Under the pieces are notes generated by a model, which saw only the letters and a program-made list of their open reading frames with translations, was not told the origin of the DNA and did not search any database. Positions 55,126-64,000 of a stretch of DNA of 64,000 nt are shown piece by piece; position 1 is the first letter of the stretch, and each line of letters starts with the position of its first letter. Source of the DNA: Cenococcum geophilum 1.58 (lineage: Eukaryota; Ascomycota; Dothideomycetes; Gloniales; Gloniaceae); the NCBI GenBank assembly GCA_001692895.1, contig KV748202.1, positions 496,001 to 560,000 of the forward strand. The letters run 5' to 3'. Position numbers and translations under genes: made by a program.

Positions 55126-56735
55126 TTTTTTTTAATCCTTTATATATATCTACTTTATAAACTAGTAGCTCTATGTCTCTATATACTAGCTCTAGTATTA
55201 TAATATACTATATAGGGTATATCTTAATTTTTATTAGTTAGTTAAGTCTATATATAATTTCTAAAATCTTAGCTGCAATTCTAAATAGTCCTAGCCTAAT
55301 ATAGTCTAATTTCTTACTTAGTCGTTAACGTGTAAAAAATTTATATAATAGCTATACTTTATCCCCTCCTTTAGATCTAGTCCCTTAGATCTCTTAGCAT
55401 TATAGTACTTTTTATTTTTATTTTATACTAACTTTATTATAAAGTAGAGGTCCTTATAAAGATTTATTAGAGTCTCTATTCTCTACCTAGCTATTTTACT
55501 TATTTTCTTTACTTATTATAGTAATAATAATATTCTAAACTTATATCTATAATTCGCCTACAATAGTAATATCTCTATACCTTTCTATAGCGTTGCATTA
55601 TATATAAACTATATAACTAGTAATAATAATACCTAATTATTCTGCGCGTAGTTAATATAATATCTTAAATACTATTCTAGCGTCTAATTTAATCTTTCTG
55701 TTTATCCGTCTATCTATAGGTAATATACTATTAACGTTATTATGCGAACCCCTTATTCCGCTAAAATACCTCCTAAAATACTACTATAAATCCTAAATCT
55801 CTATCCGATATAACTCTACAAACACCTTTTTAATATAGATTTTAGTAATATTTTTCACTAAGATTTCTTTTATAACTTTTCTTACTAAGCCCTAAATTTC
55901 TTAAATAATATACTCTTCCTAGAGTCTTAATACTAAGCCTATAACTCCATTATGTCCCTATATTATTCCTTTATAAAAGTCTTTAATAAATTCTTCTACG
56001 ATATTCCTTAGGATATATATATTTATTCTCCACTTATACTAATCTAATTCTAAATCTTTAAGCTATGCTTCCTAGATCCTTCTTATCTAATCGCTTTCCG
56101 ATAACTTATATTCTTAAGTTACTATAAGTTTTAAGTAGTTATACCTAATTAATCTATCCTTATTTCATTATAGTATTACTTTTAATAGTTCCTTATTATT
56201 CTATAATTTAGCCTTTTTATTTAGTGCATCTGCTCTTATATTTTTAGTACCTTTAGTATACTAAATTTTAAAATAATATTCTATAAATATTTCTATCCAT
56301 TTAACCTATTTATAATTAAGTTCTTTTATTATTAAGTACTCCGTTAGGTTCTTATAGTCTATTTTAACTATAAATAGTTTCTTTATGCCTTATAAGAATA
56401 CTCTCTATTTTTTAAGTACTATAACTATACCTAATAACTCCTTATTTATAAATATTATAGTTTAGTTTTAGTAGTATTATCTTCTAAATATAGTATGCTA
56501 TTAGGTACTATATATTTCTATACTTTTATAGTAAGTATACTTCTAATATAAAGTCTAATATATCCGTTTTAATAATTTTTTTTTGTCCTAATTAGTAGAT
56601 TTTAAGGATTAGTTCCTAGGTAAATAATTTCTTAAATTTCTTAAACAACTTCTTTTATTTGTTTCCCTATACCCATAGTTCCTCTTTCCTTATTAGTTTT
56701 ATAATAGCTTAATACTTATTGACTATTATATTATA
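55126..56735 (-). pseudogene. Gypsy A copy 2, integrase and RNase H part, decayed
   Basis: Matches 28800-29275 and 34290-35660 of copy 1 (same words, independent mutations), without the Ngaro-type insertion. It is therefore the intact reference for that site: TATATAAACTATATAACTAGTAATA at about 55608-55632. On the minus strand it covers the integrase C-terminus, core, HHCC and RNase H. The right end is the LINE target duplication. Compared with copy 1, some integrase-core sequence (34580-34790) is deleted near 55880. Confidence 0.82.
56722..56735. repeat. left 14-bp target duplication of LINE 1
   Basis: ACTATTATATTATA, repeated exactly at 62292-62305 on the other side of the LINE. Confidence 0.88.
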
Positions 56736-56999
56736 TATATTATTCATTGCTTAACGTCCGATTCGGATCCCTATTAGGCCTACGCGAACTACTCCTTATA
56801 TATATATATAGGGAGAAAACTCTATTTAAGAAAACCCCGTGATCTATCTCCCCGCCTTTTAGGACTCGCCTATAAGGCGCCTGCGAGGCGCCTGCGAGTT
56901 ACCTATAGTGCTTTACTACCTTACTTTTTAACCTTCTTAGGAACCACTGCTGCCGTAATAAGCCTACGGACGCGCTAGTATCGTAAACTTTACTCTACT

Positions 57000-59900
57000 A
57001 CTGTAGAGTTATTAGGGGGCACCCGTTGCTTGCCCCCCGCCCTCTATTGCTATTTCCTTTATAACCTAGAACTAGTTTAGTATATTTTAGCTAATAAGCC
57101 ACTAGGTAACCGCCTTAAGGCCTTTTTATATTAAGAGCAGTGTATTATAGTTTTTTATACCAGCTACTAAGAGTATTACTTCTTAGTTAGTGCGTAAGGG
57201 GCATAATAGTATTANGTNTTTTGGTNTCTNTCTTANCTAGCTATATTTANATCTTAGGCTACNTACTANNANACCNACCNAGTAGAGCTAGTCTTTTAGT
57301 CCTATTATTCCTATTCTTAAGAGTATTACTATTATATTTTCTGCCTTTGTTAGGCCTTTTTAGAGCTCTAGAGTATTTACTCCCTATAGCGTTAACTATG
57401 CTACGGCTTAGGTTCCTCTTATCTTAGTTAGCCTCTATACCTTTAACTTCTATATACCTCTCCAGCGTTAGTCTAGCCAGTATTATATTACGGTAGATAG
57501 TTTCCTAGCGTTCTTTTATACTCTACTTTAGCTCCTTTCTCTCTCTTACTATTGTCTTTACTAGCCTCTTATACGTCTCCCTTTCTCCTCTATATAGGCC
57601 TAGGCCCTAAAGCAGCACTATTCTTCTTTTGCTTTCTTTACCTGTTTCTCTAATATATCTTCCCTACTTTAGGGTTATTGGTTTATTCTCCTATAGGGCG
57701 CCCTAGGGTCCCTCTATAGTTTATTTAGGCGTATCTTAATATACTTTATAATATTAGAGTTACGTTTATTTTGCGCCCTTTATATTATAGCGGCTTTAAT
57801 ATATAGTTATAGGGGGGGAATATTGGCTTCCTTTTTAAGCAGTGCTGTGGCCGTTTGCTTATATCCGCCTATTATACTCTAGAGGTAGGCTGTTTAGACC
57901 TTTTAGAGTGGTTTAAGGAGTAATTTAGGGGGGCCTTTTTTAGATTCTCTAATGGCCCAAATACTAGACCTATACGTTATGGTTAGCTGGACAACTGCTA
58001 TATATAGTAGGCGTAACCTTTAGAAGCATAGACCCTATATAGAATTGACGATCCTAGATAATATAATATACTATACTTAGCCCTTATAGGCCGCTTGCGC
58101 TATATATACGCTCTACTAAAGCTTACTATCTACCTATACTCCTAATACCCTTAGGCCCTAAACTGGTTAGCCCCTAAAGCCTTAGATATAAATTATATGC
58201 TAAAGATCTGTAGATTAGTTACGTTTTCTTATAAAGTGGATTAGCTAGTACTTCTCTAGTAAGAATTGGACTCTATATCGTCTTGCCTATTCTATATAGG
58301 TATTATAAGCTTTCTCTAGTGTTCTGCAATTCTTTACGGCTGTTAGCCTATATATAATTAGGTTTATATTATTAATAAAGCCTATCCCCTAGGTTGCCCC
58401 TTCCTTAAAGAAGTTAAGTAGGTTGCTTATAAAGAAAAGGAAGAGTATAGGCGAGAGGGGTAATCCTTATAATATTCCTGTTGTAACTATAATAGGGGGG
58501 CTCTAGTATCCGCTAAAGACTAGTAATATTTCTTTCTAATTTATAAACCCTTAAATAAATTATATAATCCATTCTAGGAAGCCTTTTACCCTAAGGATAT
58601 ATAGGAGACGCTTATGGGGTATATTATTATAGGCGCCGCTAATATCTAGGCTAAGCATTAATACTATAAAGTCCCTTTATATCGCCTATGCGGATTTAAT
58701 AGTAGTAGCAAGTAGCGTAAGTGCTAATAGTGTTAAGCGGTTTTTTCTTACCCTTATTTAGCTTTATAGTAGTAGGTTATATTCCTTAGCCGTATCTACT
58801 ATATGGTCTACTATTACCTTTTCTAAGATCTTGCTAAGGGTGTTTTCTAAGGTAATAGGGCGGTAGCTTCCTAGGATTAAGTAATCTACTTTTCCTTCTT
58901 TCTATAGAATAACCGTTATTATAGATCTTCTAAGTTGTGGGTAGTAGCCTACGGCAAAGTATGCCCTAGCTATATCTGTAAGCTAGGGTGCTATAAGTAA
59001 TCTATAGGTTTTTAAAGCCTTATTTAGAATCCTATCTAGTCCTAGTACTATATTATTTAAAAGGCGGCTAATAGTTTTGGCCATTTCCTCTATTATTATA
59101 TCGCTGTTAACTCTTAGGCGAGTTACCGGTGTTTTACTTATAATATCGCTAAGGTCTACTAAAGCCAGTTAGGGGAAGAACCTTTTTATAAGGATCTTTA
59201 CCTTCTTATTATTGTTATTAGTAGCCTATAATTCCCCTACTCTTTATAGGGGTAGTAGGTATAAGTCTTTTACTAGGCGCCCTACCTTTTTCTTTACCTA
59301 TTTTACTATAGCCTAAAGGCCCTTATTATAGGGGAGGCTCGGGTTAAAAGTGTGCTTATTTATAAACTATCTCCAGTTATTCCTTACTTTCTTCTTTAGG
59401 GTATTCTTTAACTAGTTTCTTATGTCTTTATATTATCTCTTATCTTTAGGGTTATAGCTACTTATATATTTCCTCCTTACTCGTTATTGGCTAGTAATAA
59501 GAACCGCGTATTATGCGGACTATACGTATTGCGTATAGGGGCCTAGTTTTAAGACTAGGCAGTGCTCTTCTAGCCTATTTTTAATTATTGCCTAGATTCT
59601 TTCTAGTCTTTAGTTAATTTCCTTAGGGGTAGCTAATAAGCCTTACTCGTTTAGAATTGGGTGGATTTCTTCTAGGTCTTAGAGTTGTTATTTAACTATA
59701 TTAAAGAAACTGTCTGTCTTAAGCTTCCTTATTATATATCTTTTACTACTTAGTTACGCCTTAATATTTAAATCTAGCTGTATCTAGATAGGGATATAGT
59801 CTAAGGCGAGTGCCTATTCTTCTTTAGGGTTATACCTTTTAAGTCTCTAGTATAGGCCTTTGTCCATAAATATAAGGTTAATTATACTTTTGGAGGTTCC

Positions 59901-60700
59901 TTATTGCTATATAGTTGCTCCTAAAAGGGTGGCCAACTTAAGGCCCTAGGTGTTTATAGCTCTTAATAGGCACTCTACCTATTAATTAGCAGTAATATAG
60001 ATACCCCTCTACCGCGGGTGGTAGAGGTTTATATCTCCTAGTAGGATAAACTCTATACCTTTAGTTTTTAGCAAGCTTATTATTAATATAATATTCTCTG
60101 TTTATGGGACCCCTTTAACCCTAAGGTTATATACATTAATAATTTATACCGGTCCCCTATATATCTAGATTATTATAACTATAATATCTAGGTTAACTGC
60201 CTGCTATAACTATAAGGATAGGCTAATAGCCTTACTAATTATAAAGTACACGCGTATAGCTACTTTTGGTTTATATAGGAGCTAAAATCCTTAGGGGCAG
60301 TATGTTAATTATATGTAGGTATTATAGTACGGCTCTTATATAGTAAGGATATAGTATTTCTCTAGGTCTAGACTGTCTAGTAAAGGCCTTATAAAATAGT
60401 GGTTTGTGTTACTATAGTTATACTATATAATAGATAGGTAGCGGACCCCCAGTAAGGGTCCTTCGCCTCTCTTTTATTCCTTACTTTTTTTATTTCTACT
60501 TTCTCTAGGATATTTAGAACTTCTATCTCTTATATCTATATATCTATACCCTAGTTACTACTTATTTTATATAGAGCTTTCTATTCCTATATCTTATATT
60601 TCTACTAGCGCTTTTATATCTAAATCTGTTATTATCTCTAGTTCCTCCCCTATTCTTACTAGCTAGCTATACGCCCTTTATAGGTTGGCTATAAATGTTA
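57000..60700 (-). pseudogene. LINE 1 ORF2 endonuclease-reverse transcriptase, decayed
   Basis: RT: DFIVLMLSLDISGAYNNIPHKRLLYILRVKGFLEWI at about 58680-58570; VTTGIL*GLPLSPILFLFFISNLL at about 58480-58410; GFINNINLII at about 58386-58356, the FxDD site with Asp-Asp to Asn-Asn. A conserved tail follows: TYRSSIWA near 57940 and a QSIIGGYKQTATALLKKEANIPPL block at 57870-57810, shared by Tad-clade RT C-termini. Upstream 60700-59900 corresponds to the endonuclease, less clear. N bases are scattered at 57215-57281, close to the 3' end. Confidence 0.85.
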
Positions 60701-60899
60701 TATTTACTGAGTTAAATCTAATTCTTAATTATCCTAGTTTTAAGCTTACTGTAGCTGTCTATAGGGGTCTTCCTATAGGGCGTCCTCTCTCTTATGTCCC
60801 CTGTAACCCTTATATCCCTATATAGTCTAGTAATATTATACAGCGCCACTTTTGGCCTATTAAGGCTTGGGATAGCTAGCCTAGCCCCCTAGTGCTAAA

Positions 60900-61450
60900 G
60901 GTAGGAAACGCTAGGAAGGCACCTACGTCCCCCTAGCTTATCGCCTATTATTTCCATTTATATAACCTAGCGTATAGTTATTCCCGCAGCTGTTAAGCCC
61001 TTACCTTCTACCTCCTATATTTAATACAGTCTTCTCTTTCCTACGCCTTATATATACTTCAGTAGCAGTTTACGCATTTTATTTAGTTTTAATTTAAGTA
61101 GTATCTTATATTATAGGGGCCTATATAGTGGCCGCAGTATACCTATACTGCGTATATAGATTAGGTATATCCCTATTATATATAGCGGTAGCATTATTTT
61201 AGGAGTAGTTTATAGTTATAAAGCCTTACGTTATATATAAGGCCATTTATAATTATTCCTTTTTAGATAAGGAGTTTTTACATTCCTAGTATATATATAC
61301 TAATAATAAGGAAGCCATGCGTTCAATTAGCGTCTCCCTAGCAAGTCTCTAGCGACCCTTATATCCTCTTATTATTTTTATTATTTACTTAGTTTACATT
61401 TTCCTATTAAAGCTATTAAATTTAGGTAATCTTAAAGCCTAGTATAAGGC
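60900..61450 (-). pseudogene. LINE 1 ORF1, zinc-knuckle part, decayed
   Basis: At about 61200-61060 the minus-strand reading is YRYI**GYT*SIYAV*VYCGHYIGPYNIRYYLN: CCHC spacing with many Cys to Tyr and His to Tyr changes, the pattern expected for RIP on TGY and CAY codons. N-terminal limits are unknown. Confidence 0.6.
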
Positions 61451-62291
61451 GTTCTATATGTTTTACTATCTCCTATATAGTTACTATATTATTCACCTAG
61501 CGTTCCTTTTCTACCCTAAGGCTTATAGGAACCGCTAGGACTTTAACTAGGTAGTCTTTATAGAGCACTTTTATACTAATACATTCTCCTAGCCTGTCCC
61601 CTATCCTTATAGCTTATTCCTTTACCTATTAGTCCTTTAGGGTAACTCTAATATCTCCGCTTTTAAGGTATCGGACTATAACTACGTCGTAAACCTCTTT
61701 ATAAATCTTTATAAGGACTTCTATTTCTAATTATCCCCTAAGCCCCTCTACTTTTTCTATATTTAGTTATATTATAATTATATACCCGGTTATTATCTTA
61801 AAGGGAGTAGGTTCCCTATACTATAGAAGCGCGGCTACGGCGGCCTAGATACAGTTTACCGGTAAAAGAGGGTTTTATTTATTTTTAATTTTACTTAGCC
61901 GTTAGAGAATTTAATTAAGGGTTTACTAAAGGGGTGCCTAAGGTTTACTAGACTAGCGGAGCCATTCTACTAGCTATATTAGTTTATTATAGCTAATAGT
62001 TACTCCCCTATAATTTTAGATACTAGACGTGTCTAGTAGGCTTTATATTTTATTAAATGCCTTCTTAATAGAGGTATTTCCGCTTTATGGTGTAGTATTC
62101 GCCCGTCTTTATTATAGAGGGCTGTTATTAGGCGTAGATCTGGCGGTTGCGCGCGAGTACGAGCCACCGTCGGTTAACGTGTGCCTCCCCTGCGATGTAT
62201 GCATCTTAGGGAGATTCTCTAGGTGTTTTTTAGGGTTCTTTTTAGTTGGTTTTAGTCTTTTTAGGCCAGGTGCAGCAAGAGCTCCTCCTTA
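61450..62291 (-). other. LINE 1 5' region
   Basis: The first 260 bp of the element (62291-62030) are notably GC-rich and keep CG-rich words such as GCGCGCGAGTACG, unlike the rest. This probably contained the internal promoter (inference). The plus-strand frame 62029-62292 (87 codons) is antisense to the element and is not called as a gene. Confidence 0.5.
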
Positions 62292-64000
62292 ACTATTATA
62301 TTATAAACCTTCTATAGTAGTTATAAACCCCTAAAAATAACCTTAACTACGTTACGTTCTCTAGTTCTTACTAACTTACTATAGCTTAAATTTTCTTTAA
62401 GTCTATACTAATATAACCTAGTTTAATAATAAAATTAATAAAATTAGTCTTCCTTATAAAGAACTCGCGTTTTTTTATTATTATTAGTATCTATTCTTCT
62501 TATAGTTTCTTTAAAACCTATTTAATGTATTCTCTATATTCCTCCTTACTTATTAAGTAGATACTAATAATACTAAGATATACTATAATAAACTTATTAA
62601 GGTATTCTCTTAATATACTATTAATTTGCTTCTAAAATATTACTAATGCGTTTATAAGCCTAAATTATATAACTAATAGTTTATATAGTCCTTCCTTTAA
62701 CCTAAAGGCTGCCTTTTATTTATTACCCTCCTTAATCTTAATCTAATAGTATACCTATCTTAGATTTATCTTTATAAAGATTTATATATTATCTATCCTA
62801 TTTTAGATTTTACTAATTAAGGGGTAAAGGAGACCTATCCTTTCTAGTAATGCTGTTTAACTATTTATAATTAATATATAACCTAAGCTTTCTATTTTTC
62901 TTTAGTATAAATGATACTAAATATTCTATTAATAACTGCGATAGTCTAATATATCCTTTTTATACGTTTTCTTAGATAAACTCCTTAAGTGCTCTTAACT
63001 CTTTTTCAGTTAGCTTATAAATTAGAAAAAACTTTAGACCAGTTTCTAGCTCTAACTCTATCTTATAGTTCTATACTATATACTTTAATAGCTTTTTACT
63101 TTCTAGGCTTTATAGCTTTTTACTATACTTATAGTATCTCCTTAGTATATAACTTAAGCCTTACTTAGTCTCTTTATATATTACTCTAACTTAGTACTAT
63201 ACTAACTTAATCTGCTATTATATCTTGCGTTATTAAGTAACCTTAATATTAACTTAACCTATAACCTAATTAATCTTTAGATTATATTCCTGTAACCAAG
63301 GTATCTCTAATACTATCTTATTTCGCCCTAATAGTAAAATATTAAAAGATATCTTAATTTGTCTTTCTTTAATAGTTATTTAAATAGGTTCTATTTTAAG
63401 GTTAATAATGCCTCCTTTATAGGCTATTAGATCTTCTAAAATTATAACTAATAAATAAGGGTACTCTTTTTATCTATAAGGTAGTTCTATTTTTTTAACT
63501 ACTATTAGTAAAATATAGTTCCTTATTACTCCACTATCTATTAACGCTTTAAACCGTTAATCTTACTAATTAACTCTTAAATTTAGGTATTATTCTTAAA
63601 TTCCTTTAAGGGTCTAAGGCTTTACTATTAGCTCCCTCTAGTTTTATAAGATTCGCCTTTTCCTAACTATTAGCTACTAGATTCTATTATACTTATCTTA
63701 TTCTTTAGCTAATACCTAGTTCGTTTTTTATTCTTAATATACTATAGATATATATTCTCTAGGTATTTCCACTACTATTATCTATTTAAGTATTTTTTTT
63801 ATAAGAAATCTTTTTAGTTAAAGTATTAAGTTGCCTAACTTTTAAACTTCTACTAAATACTAGGCGTATATATACTTAGTACCTCTATATTATTACTTAT
63901 CTAGCGCCTAATATATCCTTATAGAGTATTTCTTATTCTTTACCTTTAGCACTTAATATATACTATATTAGTTATCTATATATATAATTTGGCCGTCAAA
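62292..64000 (-). pseudogene. Gypsy A copy 2, RT and protease part, decayed; runs off the window
   Basis: Matches 35680-37188 of copy 1. RT lies at about 62330-63100, with the YxDD block further worn (EYLNKFIIVYLSIISIY-type reading near 62600). Protease at about 63550-63260 reads PYR*KEYPYLLVIILEDL, GGIINLKIEPI*ITI and IKISFNILLLGRNKIVLEIPWLQEYN. Beyond 63600 it should be gag with a zinc knuckle (about 63900), but the reading is poor. The element continues past the right edge. Confidence 0.8.

Larger units (their letters stand above)
56736..62291 (-). mobile_element. full-length Tad1-like LINE (LINE 1), 5.56 kb
   Basis: It is flanked by the exact 14-bp duplication ACTATTATATTATA (56722-56735 and 62292-62305), the product of target-primed reverse transcription. 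It interrupts Gypsy A copy 2 between RNase H and RT, shown by comparison with 35640-35700 of copy 1. On the minus strand: 5' UTR (62291 to about 61450), ORF1 with zinc knuckles (about 61450-60900), ORF2 endonuclease (60700-59900) and RT (59300-57900), then a 3' region. No poly-A tail is visible at the 3' end. Length fits an intact Tad1-type element. Confidence 0.92.

Noticed and set aside
62029-62292. 87-codon plus-strand frame with hydrophobic C-terminal part
   Set aside because: Antisense to the 5' end of LINE 1, which is GC-rich and therefore open by chance.
1-64000. Telomere or centromere call
   Set aside because: No telomeric TTAGGG array and no centromere-specific satellite seen. A RIP-mutated repeat block fits subtelomere, pericentromere or an interstitial AT isochore equally.

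Overview
The window looks like a transposon-built, AT-rich block from a filamentous ascomycete (Pezizomycotina). Three things support this. Retroelement families typical of these fungi are present (Copia, chromodomain Gypsy, Tad1-like LINEs, pogo/Fot1-like and Tc1/mariner-like DNA elements, a Ngaro-type tyrosine-recombinase retroelement). Almost all of them carry the signature of repeat-induced point mutation (RIP): CA and TG dinucleotides are strongly depleted, TA is in excess, CG is kept, and nearly every element frame is littered with TAA/TAG stops. The one convincing host gene has a 65-nt intron of filamentous-fungal type. I saw no rRNA, tRNA or CRISPR. No intact retroelement gene is present.

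Layout. 1-2000: heavily mutated sequence, ending in a cluster of GGATAATATCC-like motifs. 2000-7000: an island of ordinary base composition, holding a two-exon gene of unknown function (3311-4428, minus), Copia-type LTR scraps, and a 680-bp pogo-like miniature element with paired TIRs and a TA target duplication (6237-6916). 7472-13685: a complete mutated Copia element on the minus strand, with two LTRs and a 5-bp CTAAG duplication. 13686-16957: unclassified decayed DNA with one LTR. 16958-18767: a pogo/Fot1-like transposon with perfect 44-bp TIRs, followed by a Tc1/mariner transposase remnant. 20700-23250: two Gypsy integrase fragments head to head. 25884-27910: a gag-only Copia derivative between two 423-bp LTRs.

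28560-37188 is a minus-strand Gypsy element (family A) split by two later insertions: a 5.0-kb Ngaro-type element (29276-34285) and a 213-bp solo LTR with a CTTTA duplication (35913-36125). Next come Gypsy B (minus, to 41633, itself interrupted by an LTR-like insert with 23-bp tandem repeats), Copia D (plus, 41640-46360), Gypsy C (plus, 46700 to about 51070), a 5'-truncated Tad1-like LINE (minus, to 55125), and a second copy of Gypsy A that runs off the right edge. That second copy is split by a full-length Tad1-like LINE (56736-62291) with a 14-bp target duplication.

The nesting gives a relative history: Gypsy A is older than the Ngaro, solo-LTR and LINE insertions. In all seven reverse-transcriptase active sites that I could read, the Asp-Asp pair has become Asn-Asn, the expected result of TG-to-TA RIP at GAY-GAY. 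Element boundaries given with target duplications or matching LTR/TIR pairs are firm; domain limits inside decayed pol genes are approximate to about 50-150 bp.
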